Below are positions 11,015 through 20,472 of a DNA stretch of 64,000 nucleotides, in pieces. This DNA is from Gloeobacter violaceus PCC 7421 (GTDB lineage: Bacteria > Cyanobacteriota > Cyanobacteriia > Gloeobacterales > Gloeobacteraceae). The DNA is taken from NCBI RefSeq assembly GCF_000011385.1, contig NC_005125.1, positions 1,240,001 to 1,304,000 of the forward strand. Direction: 5' to 3'. The notes below the pieces were generated by a model, which saw nothing but the letters and a program-made list of their open reading frames with translations, searched no databases and was not told where the DNA came from. Every line of letters starts with the position of its first letter. The stretch's first letter is position 1. A program made the position numbers and the translations under genes.

Positions 11015-11530
11015 ATGAATTCCACGACCCTCGACACCACTTTGACCGCCACTCGTATCGTGCTGGGCGTGTTTTTTGTCCTCTCAGGCATTGCGAACTA
11101 TTTACACTTTTACGAAAGCGGCGGTCTGCTCGAAACCTTGCTATCAGCCAAGTTGCGGCTTTGGGGGTTGGGATTTGGCGGTATCGGTCCCTTGCCGGCC
11201 TGGATGGCGCTTCCGTACGCCTACTTGCTGCCGGCGGTGGAGATCGCCGCGGGCACTCTGTTTGCCCTGGGGCGCTGGACGAAATATGCCGGGGCGCTCA
11301 TGCTGCTGATGTTGTTGAGCTTTATCCTGGCTTTCGGTTTGTTCCCGGCGGCGGGCCTATTTCCCAGCAACGAATCGACCTGGGACAAAAACGTCTTCAT
11401 CATGATTGCCGTCTGGATCTGCATGGTCTGGGAGGAAGTCAAGGCGCAGGCTGGGGGGACGCCTTTTGCCACCGCCTTGCGCGCACCGGCCGCCGGAAGT
11501 TCCGGGGGGCCGGATCCCTCCCACAACTGA
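11015..11530 (+). CDS. DoxX-family membrane protein
   Basis: 171 aa from ATG 11015 (GGAG upstream). Four hydrophobic helices are evident (TRIVLGVFFVLSGIANY, PYAYLLPAVEIAAGTLFALG, GALMLLMLLSFILAFGLF, VFIMIAVWICMVWEE), the DoxX/MauE fold of the inner membrane. The family includes subunits of quinol-oxidising or thiosulfate-oxidising complexes, but most members are uncharacterised, and nothing here fixes a substrate. The EamA gene follows 47 bases later in the same direction and may be co-transcribed. Confidence 0.75.
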   Translation: MNSTTLDTTLTATRIVLGVFFVLSGIANYLHFYESGGLLETLLSAKLRLWGLGFGGIGPLPAWMALPYAYLLPAVEIAAGTLFALGRWTKYAGALMLLMLLSFILAFGLFPAAGLFPSNESTWDKNVFIMIAVWICMVWEEVKAQAGGTPFATALRAPAAGSSGGPDPSHN

Positions 11531-11577
11531 CGGGGCTGTGCCGCCGGACCTGTAGAGCATCTAGCGAGGATTGCCTT

Positions 11578-12579
11578 GTGGCGGCGCTGTTGGCAAAAAT
11601 ACCAGGACAGCTCTATCTGTGGGTCGCAGTCGCGATCTTCGCCGCCTCGGGCGCTGTGACGAAACAGTTGACCGAACTGGGCACCCAGCACCCAATCGAC
11701 GGCAGAAACCCGATTTCATTTTGCAATTTGTTGTTCGTCGGCAATCTCTGCGCCCTGCTGGTCCTGATTCCCCTCTACCGCAAGCAGCTGAGCCCGGCCA
11801 TTTTGCGGCAGTTTTCCCGCGGCGACTGGTTGGGGATGGTGGCGGTGGCTCTGCTCGCGGGCGCTCTGGCCCCGGCGCTCATCTTGATCGCCCTTTCCCA
11901 GACCATGATCAACGACGTCACCCTGGTGGGCCGTCTCGAACCGCTGTTGACGCTTGCCCTCTCGGCCTGGTGGCTGCGCGAACGCCCTACCCCCTGGCAG
12001 ACCACCGGTGCCGCCGTGTGTTTTTTGGGGGTGATCGTCACCGTAACTTTGCAGGGAGTTTCGGCGGGCGGCATGGCCGCGCTGCACTTGAGCACCACGG
12101 GCCGGGGGGAATGGCTGACCGCATTCGGGGCGGTGGCCCTGGCACTTGCGAATATCATCAGCCGCGCGCGCCTCGGCCGTATTCCGATCGGGACTTTCGC
12201 CGTCGTGCGTACGACTTTGGGAACGGTCATATTTTTTGGCATCGCCCTTTACCTGTTTGGCAGCCACCATTTCGTCGACGCGTTTTCGCCATTTCTCTGG
12301 GAGTGGATGCTGCTGTACGGCATGCTTATTGTCGTGGTCGGCCAATCGCTCTGGCTTCTGGGCCTCAAGCGCGCCGGCTCCGCTCAAGCTGCCGTCATCC
12401 AAGCTTTTCATCCGCTCGGGGCGATTTTAGCCGCTTACTGGCTTTTGGGGGAGGCGCCCACCCCGGCTCAGTATGCGGGAGGCGGCATCATTCTTTTCGG
12501 TATTGCCTTAAGTCTTGTGGGAAGCGGGCGCACCACAGCGCCACCCCCGGGAGCGGGCATGGGATTTAAAGGCTGGTAG
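11578..12579 (+). CDS. EamA/DMT-family transporter
   Basis: 333 aa, about ten hydrophobic helices arranged as two EamA repeats: first LWVAVAIFAASGAVTKQL to VTVTLQGVS, second WLTAFGAVALALANIIS to FGIALSLVGS. The end of each repeat has the typical segment (SAWWLRERPTPWQTTG; AYWLLGEAPTPAQYAGG). Members export or import small metabolites across the inner membrane; the substrate is unknown. The start is taken as GTG 11578, with GAGGA upstream, because the longer open frame to 10735 runs through the DoxX gene in another frame. Confidence 0.8.
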   Translation: MAALLAKIPGQLYLWVAVAIFAASGAVTKQLTELGTQHPIDGRNPISFCNLLFVGNLCALLVLIPLYRKQLSPAILRQFSRGDWLGMVAVALLAGALAPALILIALSQTMINDVTLVGRLEPLLTLALSAWWLRERPTPWQTTGAAVCFLGVIVTVTLQGVSAGGMAALHLSTTGRGEWLTAFGAVALALANIISRARLGRIPIGTFAVVRTTLGTVIFFGIALYLFGSHHFVDAFSPFLWEWMLLYGMLIVVVGQSLWLLGLKRAGSAQAAVIQAFHPLGAILAAYWLLGEAPTPAQYAGGGIILFGIALSLVGSGRTTAPPPGAGMGFKGW

Positions 12580-13149
12580 AGCTGTGTAAGCTCAAAAAGA
12601 GGTAGGAATGTTGTTGAGCAACACGATGTTGTTGAGTAACATTTCGAGTTTTGCTGGTAGGTCAGCTGAAGACAGCCGGCTCCTGACAACCCTCGTAGTA
12701 TTCCAGTAGCTTTCTTCTAAATCTTTGCCGCTAGCATTGCTCCTTGGCGCAGTCCTTATGAGGCTGCAGTCCGAGTTCCAGCCCGCTGTTCGAAGCAGCC
12801 CACACGGACAACCTGCACCTCTAAATGAAGGCAAGAGATATGCTCGAATGCTCTCCAGGCGTGGATTGCTTTGTCATGGCCGGGTGGGGCAGAATCATGA
12901 TCCGGCGCAGGAAATCATTGATTTGGTTATTTCGACGGAGCATCTGTTCCCAACTCATTGATTTTTGATATCGGCTAATATATGTTATGGACTGCCTATT
13001 GCTCCGAATCGCTGGAGGCTACTCCAGGGCTACGACTACAACGATCGACCGCCCGTGTACTGTGATCCGTTGGTCCTACCTGAAAGGCGAAGCTTTGCTC
13101 CATCCAAAACGTCTTTGTCCAGTTGCTTGTTATTTCTGCGGAGAACCCG
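12580..13149. other. Long intergenic stretch upstream of the STAND gene
   Basis: 570 bases with no ORF that looks like a protein family. It contains the paired 15-base repeats at 12609-12641. The second half is less GC-rich than the neighbours and presumably holds the promoter of the STAND gene; no clear promoter boxes were identified. Confidence 0.45.
12609..12641. repeat. Two near-identical 15-base repeats with TGTTG...AACA arms
   Basis: TGTTGTTGAGCAACA (12609-12623) and TGTTGTTGAGTAACA (12627-12641) start 18 bases apart and differ at one base. Each has partly self-complementary ends (TGTTG and CAACA/TAACA). This is the form expected for a tandem operator, lying 30 bases after the EamA stop. 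The protein that would bind is unknown. Confidence 0.45.
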
Positions 13150-16100
13150 ATGCAGACCTTCAAAGCCGGCCGCCAGCGGGGATTCGTTTTGACGGAGAGT
13201 GGTTGGTGCAAGCTGCAGGCCAAAATGCGCGATTGGGAGTTCAGGACCGGGGTGCGCTGCACCGCCCGCAAGCTTTCGCTGCAGGCGCAGTTGGCCGGCT
13301 TGCCGGGGATGCATCACAACACCGTCAAGCGCATCCTGGATCGCAAAGACGGAGTCGATTTCAGTTCCATTGGTCTGCTGTTTCAAGTTTTTGAGCTGAC
13401 CCTCGAAGCAAGCGACTGCGCTTACGCCCGCCTGCCGGAAGCCGACGGCCGGGCGACGCGCGTCGACTGCAGCGAAGCGATCGATGTAACCCATTTTTGC
13501 GGGCGCACCGAAGAGTTGGCTCTACTACGCCGGTGGATTGTCGAGGAGCGCTGCCGGGTGGTGAGCCTGCTGGGCATGGGCGGCATCGGCAAGACCGCCC
13601 TGGCGGCCCGGTTTGTCGAGGGGCAGCGCCCGGCCTTCGAGCGCGTCATCTGGCGTTCGCTGCGCAACGCGCCGCCTGTCGAGCAGATCCTCTCGGAGGT
13701 GCTCCGTTTTCTTGAGGAAGGGCCGGAGGCTGAGGCGCCGTCCCATCTCGACGGCAAACTGCACCGGGTACTGCAGCTGATGCAACAGCAGCGCTGCCTG
13801 CTGGTGCTCGACAACATCGAGACGGTGCTGCGGGAGGGCGGCTGGGCCGGGCACTACCGCGAAGGTTACGAAGGATACGGCGAGCTGTTGCGCAGCGCGG
13901 GCGAAATCGCCCACCAAAGTTGCCTGCTGGTGACCGGTCGGGAAAAGCCCCGCGAATTGAGCGCTCTGGAGGGCGACGCCCTGCCGGTGCGCTCGCTGGC
14001 GCTTCCTGGTCTGGGAGAGGCCGAGGGCCGGCAGGTGTTTCAGAGCCGGGGCGCTTTTTTTGGGTCCGAAGCGGACTGGCGCACGCTGATCGACCATTAC
14101 GCCGGCAATCCCCTGGCTTTGAAGATGGTCGCTCCGACGGTGCAGGAGCTGTTCGAGGGTGACATCGGCGAACTGGTCGATCTGATTCGAGGCGGGATGG
14201 CGCTTTTCGGCGACATCGAGGAGTTGCTGCAAAAACAGTTCAACCGCCTCTCGGAACCTGAGCGGGACGCGGCCTTCTGGTTGGCGGTGGAACGCGCGCC
14301 GACCACCTTCGCCCGCTTGCGCGAGTGCTTCGTCTCGCCTGCTGCCCAACCGCGGCTGGTCGAGGTGCTCCGCTCCCTCAGCCGCCGCTCGCTCATCGAA
14401 AAAACCGGCGAGGGCTTCACGCTGCAACCGGTGGTCCTGGAGTTTGTCACCAACCGGCTTATCGACCGGGTCTGCCACGAAATCCTCGCAGGCGAGGTCG
14501 GGCTGCTCGAAAGCCACGCCCTGCTCAATGCCCGAGGTAGAGACTACCTGCGCGAGGCGCAGTTGCGGCTGATTGTTGAACCGACAGTCCACCGTCTGAG
14601 GGCGCTGTGCGGCGGCAAAAGCGCCCTCGAAGCTCACCTCGGGCAAGTTCTCGCTCGTCTGCAAGGCGGGCGGGCGGGCTACGCCGCGGGCAACCTGCTC
14701 AATATGCTGGTGCACCTGGGAACCGACCTGCGCGGCTGGAATTTTTCCGGCCTCACCATCCGCCATGCCGATCTCCGGGAAGCTTGCTTGCGCGAAGCGC
14801 ACTTTGCCGGCAGCCGCTTTATCCGCAGCGCCTTTGCGGATCATTTTTGCGGCGTCCTTGCCCTCGCCTTCAGCCCGGACGGCCGCTGGCTCGCCATGGC
14901 CGACACGCGCGGCGAGGTGCGCCTGTGCCTGGTGCAAAGCCGGGAGCAGCGCTTCGTCTGTGCGGGTCACAGCGGTTGGGTCGAGGGTCTCGCCTTCAGC
15001 CCGGACAGCGAGATACTGGCAAGCGCCGGTCTCGACGGCACCATCCGGCTGTGGCAAGTGGTTTCAGGCCAACTGCAAGCTACCCTCACCGGCCACAACA
15101 AAGGGGTGCGCTCGGTCGCTTTTGCCCCCGATGGTCACCTGATCGCCAGCGGCAGCCTCGACGGCACCATCAAGCTGTGGGACGCCCAAAGCGGCCAGTG
15201 CCGGCTCACCCTGACCGGTCACCGCAATGTGGTGGCATCGGTCGTCTGGAGCCCGGACGGTCAGTACCTGGCCAGCGGCAGCAACGACGGCACGGTCAAA
15301 TTCTGGCGCCCGGTGGGCGGCCGTTGCCTGCGCACGCTGCGCGGACACACCGACGAGGTCTGGTCGGTGGCCTTCGGTCCCGACAGCCGCACGTTGCTCA
15401 GCGGCAGTTCGGACGGGACGCTGCGGATGTGGGACACCCACGGCGGCACCTGCAAACAGGCACTGTCCGGTCACCAGGACAAAGTGCGCACAGTCGCGTG
15501 GAGCCTGGATGGGCAACGCCTGGCCAGCGGCAGTTGGGACGCCACCGTCCGGGTGTGGAATGCCGACGGCCGTTGCCAATCGATCCTGCGCGGCCACAGC
15601 GGGATCATCCGGTCGGTCGCCTTTGCCCCGGATGGTGGCCTGCTTGCCACGGGCAGCATCGACCAGACCGTCAAGCTGTGGGACTTGCAAAGCGGCCAGT
15701 GTGTGTATTCGTTCAAGGGCCACAGCGGCGGCGTCGCCGCCGTCGCCGTCGGCGGCCATGGAACGCTCGCAAGCGGTGACGCCGACCACCGCGTGCGGAT
15801 CTGGAGCACCGAGGACGGTCGATGTACGCGGGTATTGAGCGGACATACCCACCCGATTTGGTCGGTGGCCTTTGCACCGGGCGGCGCCACCCTGGCCAGT
15901 GCCAGCGCAGATCACGCGGTGCGGTTGTGGGATGGGGCGAGCGGCCGGTGCACCCATATCCTGCAGGGACACACCAGCTGGGTCTGGTCGGTGGCCTTCA
16001 GTCCCGACGGCCGCCGGTTGGCGAGCGGCGGCGCCGACCGGACCGTCAGGCTGTGGGACACCGCCACCGGCCAATGCCTCAGAACGAGCACAGAAGCCGA

Positions 16101-16701
16101 TCACCGGGTCTTGGCCGTCGCCTTTATGCCCGACGGCCTCACCCTGGCGGGTAGCGTCGATCAAACCGTGCGGCTGTGGGATGCGGCCACCGGTCGGTGC
16201 CTCAGAACCCTCGCGGGCCACACCAGCTGGATCTGGTCGCTCGCCGCCAGTGCGGACGGCCGCCTGATGGCCACCGGCAGCGCCGACCGCAGCGTGCGGA
16301 TCTGGGAAGTGGCCACTGGTCGCTGCTTGAAGCACCTGGAGGAGCACGGCGGCTGGGTCTGGTCGGTGGCCTTCAGCCCCGACGAGCGCCGATTGGCCGT
16401 CGGCAGCATGGACGGCACCATCCGCCTCTGGAGCTTTCCCGAGGGCGAGCTGCTGCGGTCTATGGCCTGTGAAAGCGCCGTGCGTTCGATCGCTTTTGAG
16501 AGCCACGGCCAGGTACTCATCGCCGGTTGCGAAGATGGGACGATCCGCTTCTGGTCGGTAGCTTGCGGCGAGTGCCTGCGGGTGCTGCGCGCCCCCGGCC
16601 CCCACGCCGGCATGGATATTTCCGGAGCTGTCGGCCTGAGTGAAGCCCAGCGCGCCTCCCTGATTGCCCTTGGAGCGGTGGAGCACGGTGGGAGGATCTG
16701 A
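13150..16701 (+). CDS. STAND NTPase with C-terminal WD40 propellers
   Basis: 1183 aa from ATG 13150 (GGAG upstream). Order: residues ~15-90 a helical, HTH-like domain (LSLQAQLAGLPGMHHNTVKR); ~115-450 an NB-ARC-type ATPase with P-loop GMGGIGKTA (142-150), Walker B CLLVLDNIE and GNPLAL; a helical linker with a few pentapeptide-like residues; then ~570-1150 fourteen WD40 repeats (pattern VWSVAFSPDGRRLASG...TVRLWD), enough for two seven-bladed propellers. STAND proteins are ATP-driven switches that oligomerise on ligand binding; the propellers would be the sensor and the N-terminal domain the effector or adaptor. Such proteins act in signalling, cell death and phage defence, but no partner gene lies beside it. 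Confidence 0.85.
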   Translation: MQTFKAGRQRGFVLTESGWCKLQAKMRDWEFRTGVRCTARKLSLQAQLAGLPGMHHNTVKRILDRKDGVDFSSIGLLFQVFELTLEASDCAYARLPEADGRATRVDCSEAIDVTHFCGRTEELALLRRWIVEERCRVVSLLGMGGIGKTALAARFVEGQRPAFERVIWRSLRNAPPVEQILSEVLRFLEEGPEAEAPSHLDGKLHRVLQLMQQQRCLLVLDNIETVLREGGWAGHYREGYEGYGELLRSAGEIAHQSCLLVTGREKPRELSALEGDALPVRSLALPGLGEAEGRQVFQSRGAFFGSEADWRTLIDHYAGNPLALKMVAPTVQELFEGDIGELVDLIRGGMALFGDIEELLQKQFNRLSEPERDAAFWLAVERAPTTFARLRECFVSPAAQPRLVEVLRSLSRRSLIEKTGEGFTLQPVVLEFVTNRLIDRVCHEILAGEVGLLESHALLNARGRDYLREAQLRLIVEPTVHRLRALCGGKSALEAHLGQVLARLQGGRAGYAAGNLLNMLVHLGTDLRGWNFSGLTIRHADLREACLREAHFAGSRFIRSAFADHFCGVLALAFSPDGRWLAMADTRGEVRLCLVQSREQRFVCAGHSGWVEGLAFSPDSEILASAGLDGTIRLWQVVSGQLQATLTGHNKGVRSVAFAPDGHLIASGSLDGTIKLWDAQSGQCRLTLTGHRNVVASVVWSPDGQYLASGSNDGTVKFWRPVGGRCLRTLRGHTDEVWSVAFGPDSRTLLSGSSDGTLRMWDTHGGTCKQALSGHQDKVRTVAWSLDGQRLASGSWDATVRVWNADGRCQSILRGHSGIIRSVAFAPDGGLLATGSIDQTVKLWDLQSGQCVYSFKGHSGGVAAVAVGGHGTLASGDADHRVRIWSTEDGRCTRVLSGHTHPIWSVAFAPGGATLASASADHAVRLWDGASGRCTHILQGHTSWVWSVAFSPDGRRLASGGADRTVRLWDTATGQCLRTSTEADHRVLAVAFMPDGLTLAGSVDQTVRLWDAATGRCLRTLAGHTSWIWSLAASADGRLMATGSADRSVRIWEVATGRCLKHLEEHGGWVWSVAFSPDERRLAVGSMDGTIRLWSFPEGELLRSMACESAVRSIAFESHGQVLIAGCEDGTIRFWSVACGECLRVLRAPGPHAGMDISGAVGLSEAQRASLIALGAVEHGGRI

Positions 16702-16710
16702 CAACAACAA

Positions 16711-17766
16711 TCAGGCAGGTCCGCCCGTCAGTTGCTCCAACATCGCGAGCCACCGCTGTACCCCTCGTGCCAACAAAAATGCCTGCGATCGCTCCAGAGC
16801 ACGTTCAACCAGCGCACCGCGTACGGCCGCGTCCACCAGCACCCGCTCCAGGCGCTCCGCCATCGCGGTCACATCCTGGGGCGGCACCAAAAGCGCGTCG
16901 TAGCCGTCGCTCAGCAAGCGCGGCAACTCCCCGACCCGGGTGGTCACCACCGCACAGCCGCAGCGCATCGCCTCCAGAGGCGGCAGTCCGAAGCCCTCGA
17001 AGCGGCTCGGGTAGAGCAAGGCGACGCTCTCGGCGTACAGTGCCCTGAGTCGTTCAGCCGTGGGCTGCCGCTCGAAGCTCATCCACGCCCCATCGAAATC
17101 CGTCGGCCGCCGGTGGCCGAAAAGCCGCACCCTGAGCCCCGGTAAGCGCCCTTTGAGCCGCCGCAGGGCGGCCAAGCCATCCTCGCCGCCCTTGCGTGCG
17201 TCGGGATGGTAGGGCATCACCACCGTGAGCGGTTCCACCCGCCCGCCCGGGTAGAACACCGCCGGGTCCACCCCCGGCGGGATCACCCCGAGGCAGCGGC
17301 GACCGAAGCGCGCTTCGATCAATTCGGCCAGTTGACTGGAGACGGCCACGGGGGCCAGGGGCAGCCGGTAGCTGCCGTCCACCCGATCCGCCGGTCCGCT
17401 GTCGATTTCATACAGCTGAATGAAGTAGATTTTCCGGCCCTTGGCCGCTCCCAAACCGGCGACGTCGTAGGCGGTGGGCCAGGCCGTCGCCACCACCGCC
17501 TCGCCGTCGGGCAGATAGGCATCGTCGATGCGCGGCACCTGCACCAGCGGCGCTTCGAGGTCGAACCAGCCCAGCCGGTTACCGGTGAGCAGGTGGCGGG
17601 CGAACACGCGCAGTTGTCGGGGGCGGCCGTGGTGAAAGCGGTAGGGCCAGAGCGGATGGACGACCTGTACGCGGTGACCGAGGCGGTGCAGGGCGTTGGC
17701 ATAATCGAGCACCACCCGGATGCCGCCGGTGGGATTCAAAAAGGGAATCACAAAGGTGATCCGCAT
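16711..17766 (-). CDS. Glycosyltransferase, family GT4-like
   Basis: 351 aa, two Rossmann-like halves of the GT-B fold. N-terminal FLNPTGGIRVVLDYANALHRLGH is the acceptor-side motif; VIPPGVDPAVFYPG and SRFEGFGLPPLEAMRCG (the E-x7-E motif for the sugar nucleotide) are in the C-terminal half. It transfers a sugar from a nucleotide donor to a glycan or lipid. It lies just after the exosortase and partner genes (12 bases), which suggests a role in making or decorating an envelope polysaccharide exported or anchored with that system. Confidence 0.85.
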   Translation of the reverse strand: MRITFVIPFLNPTGGIRVVLDYANALHRLGHRVQVVHPLWPYRFHHGRPRQLRVFARHLLTGNRLGWFDLEAPLVQVPRIDDAYLPDGEAVVATAWPTAYDVAGLGAAKGRKIYFIQLYEIDSGPADRVDGSYRLPLAPVAVSSQLAELIEARFGRRCLGVIPPGVDPAVFYPGGRVEPLTVVMPYHPDARKGGEDGLAALRRLKGRLPGLRVRLFGHRRPTDFDGAWMSFERQPTAERLRALYAESVALLYPSRFEGFGLPPLEAMRCGCAVVTTRVGELPRLLSDGYDALLVPPQDVTAMAERLERVLVDAAVRGALVERALERSQAFLLARGVQRWLAMLEQLTGGPA

Positions 17767-17778
17767 CGCCGCGTTCTC

Positions 17779-18354
17779 CTACAGCGAGCCCAGCCAGCTT
17801 TGCAACCGCCGATCAAGGGTGCCGGCAAAGGCGTGTAGCCGCCGGTCGCTGCAGCTCAAGTCGGTGGCAATCTCTACTCGCAGCAGCCACTCGACGCGAC
17901 GCTCGCCAAGCCGGCTGGTAGCCAGCCGCCGCTGCAGCGACCCCAGATCCGTCAGGCGCCGGTCGGCTGTCAGATAGTACGACACCAGCCCGAAGCGTTT
18001 TTGCGCTCCGGTCAACTCGTCACATCGGCCCCCAAAGACTGCCGATTGTCTGCCTACTCGATAGCCGCGCTTTTGCCAGGCAAGGGTGTGATCGGCGTTG
18101 AGCAGACCGCCGGTATGCAGCAGGAGCATTTCGACCGTCCGGGCCGGCCCGGGCGGGGGTGTCCAGCTCACCCGGGCCTCCTCGCGCTCCACCTCCACGA
18201 GCGTCGCCCCGGACAACAGACCGACAAGCTGTTGTGCCGTCCGGGGCAGCCGCTCGCGCGCCGAGCGCTCCGCCGCCCGGTAGACCAGCGGGTTGGCCGG
18301 ACCGCTCCAGAGTTGCCAGCCCGCCACCGCTGCCGCGAGGGCCGCAAGGATCAC
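17779..18354 (-). CDS. Exosortase-associated protein (EpsI-like), probable
   Basis: 191 aa from GTG 18354, whose start overlaps the exosortase stop in a GTGA junction. The N-terminus is a single hydrophobic helix (VILAALAAAVAGWQLW); the remainder is soluble and basic with a central GARTVEML-like beta segment and a conserved-looking W-x-KRGYRVG. This is the layout of the EpsI/DUF3485 proteins encoded next to cyanobacterial exosortases. The family match is by context and architecture; I cannot confirm it at residue level. The longer frame to 19191 simply overlaps the exosortase gene. Confidence 0.6.
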   Translation of the reverse strand: MILAALAAAVAGWQLWSGPANPLVYRAAERSARERLPRTAQQLVGLLSGATLVEVEREEARVSWTPPPGPARTVEMLLLHTGGLLNADHTLAWQKRGYRVGRQSAVFGGRCDELTGAQKRFGLVSYYLTADRRLTDLGSLQRRLATSRLGERRVEWLLRVEIATDLSCSDRRLHAFAGTLDRRLQSWLGSL

Positions 18355-19235
18355 AAGCCGGCTTTGGGAGTGTCGAAGGGATTCCACCGGAAATACCAGC
18401 AGGTGAACAGGACCGTGGCGGCGCTGATGCCGCCGCTGTAAAGCTGGGCGCCCCAGCCTTCGTGCAGCGCGTCGAAGAGCGGCCGACCCCAGTAGACGCT
18501 TGCCACCGCAAGCAGCAGCACACGCCCGGCGTTGAGGGCAAGCACCAGGGCCGCGCACAGCGCCAGGTAGAACCCATTGTCCCGGCGGGAGCGCCGCGAG
18601 AGGGTGAAGATGGCGGCGGTGGCGAGCACCCCAATTTCCAACAGACTGCGCACCCCTGAGCAAGCGGCGTTGACATCGACACCGCCCGTGTCGCCCAGGC
18701 GGATCACCGTCTGCTGCCACTCGACGGCGAAGCCCGCCATCCAGAGCGCGTAAGCCGCAAGCCCCGCCACCAATTGCTGCAACCAGAGGACCACCGGCGT
18801 GTAGCGGGGCAGCCAGCTGTCGGCGAGGCCGCTTGTGAGCATGGCCAGGGTGACGATGACGAACGGCTTGGCGAGCCGCCTCAGGGCCGCATCCCCCCAG
18901 CGCAACAGCGCCAGTCCTGCGAGGGCAAAACAAAAGGCCAGACTCTGCACACTCAACGCCGGCAGCTGCACCAGCAGCAGCCCACCCATCAGGCAGGCAA
19001 GACCGATGCCCTGAAAAAACGGGGAGGCGGACGCTTCGAGGAGCGTTGCCCGGCCGCATACAAACAAGTAGCCCGCGGCAACCAAGGCGACCGCCCGATT
19101 CTCCAAGCCGCCGCCTTCTGTCCAAAGCAGCGCGCAGGCGAGCAATACCGGCGCAAAGCACCCCCCCACGGCGGCGAGCAGCAGCCACCACAGCGAAGCT
19201 TCCAAAGAAATCGAACGGGAGCTTTTAACGGTCAT
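18351..19235 (-). CDS. Exosortase (cyanobacterial type)
   Basis: 294 aa with about eight membrane helices. The exosortase catalytic triad is present: Cys192 in NAACSGVRSLLE, Arg238 in NAGRVLLLAV and His258 in LHEGWGAQLY. Exosortases cleave PEP-CTERM-type sorting signals and attach or release proteins during export to the surface, usually together with exopolysaccharide genes. ATG 19235 is chosen because the first helix follows it; the frame upstream to 19472 overlaps the epimerase gene. Partner gene, glycosyltransferase, epimerase and methyltransferase around it form an envelope locus. Confidence 0.82.
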   Translation of the reverse strand: MTVKSSRSISLEASLWWLLLAAVGGCFAPVLLACALLWTEGGGLENRAVALVAAGYLFVCGRATLLEASASPFFQGIGLACLMGGLLLVQLPALSVQSLAFCFALAGLALLRWGDAALRRLAKPFVIVTLAMLTSGLADSWLPRYTPVVLWLQQLVAGLAAYALWMAGFAVEWQQTVIRLGDTGGVDVNAACSGVRSLLEIGVLATAAIFTLSRRSRRDNGFYLALCAALVLALNAGRVLLLAVASVYWGRPLFDALHEGWGAQLYSGGISAATVLFTCWYFRWNPFDTPKAGL

Positions 19236-19331
19236 CGCGCGAATTGTACCGCGAATCAGGCCGGTGCGGCACGCGCCGGTGCGCCCCGGTACCGTACCGA
19301 ACAGGGTGATAAGATAGGAAACTGCCGGAAA

Positions 19332-19354
19332 CGGCAAACGGGCCAAGTTTGCCG
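19332..19354 (+). promoter_or_regulatory. Hairpin upstream of the epimerase start
   Basis: CGGCAAAC (19332-19339) and GTTTGCCG (19347-19354) form a perfect 8-bp stem with a 7-base loop, 20 bases before the epimerase ATG. A smaller hairpin (TGCCG-gaaa-CGGCA) overlaps its left side, so two alternative folds are possible. The position suits control of translation or an operator; which is not known. Confidence 0.4.
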
Positions 19355-19374
19355 AATACACTCTCTGGAAGGAT

Positions 19375-20436
<1,062 letters not shown>

Positions 20437-20437
20437 A

Positions 20438-20463
20438 TTGCCGGGGCGCGCCGGATCCGGCAA
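20438..20463 (+). promoter_or_regulatory. Hairpin between epimerase and methyltransferase genes
   Basis: TTGCCGG (20438-20444) and CCGGCAA (20457-20463) make a 7-bp stem around a GC-rich loop, filling nearly all of the gap between the two genes. It lacks a T-run. It may reduce read-through or protect the upstream message. Confidence 0.35.
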
Positions 20464-20472
20464 AATCAGGGG

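Noticed and set aside
10735-11577. N-terminal extension of the EamA gene to 614 codons
   Set aside because: It runs through the DoxX gene in another frame and the transporter fold starts only after GTG 11578.
12725-12961. 78-codon ORF before the STAND gene
   Set aside because: No ribosome site, no family motif and mixed composition; probably random in an intergenic stretch.
14861-16600. WD40 DNA repeats as possible tandem repeat array or CRISPR
   Set aside because: The repeats are 120-130 bases, diverged, in frame and fully explained by protein repeats.
13525-16710. Very long minus-strand ORFs opposite the STAND gene
   Set aside because: They mirror the WD40 repeats on the other strand; the plus-strand protein has clear motifs while these do not.
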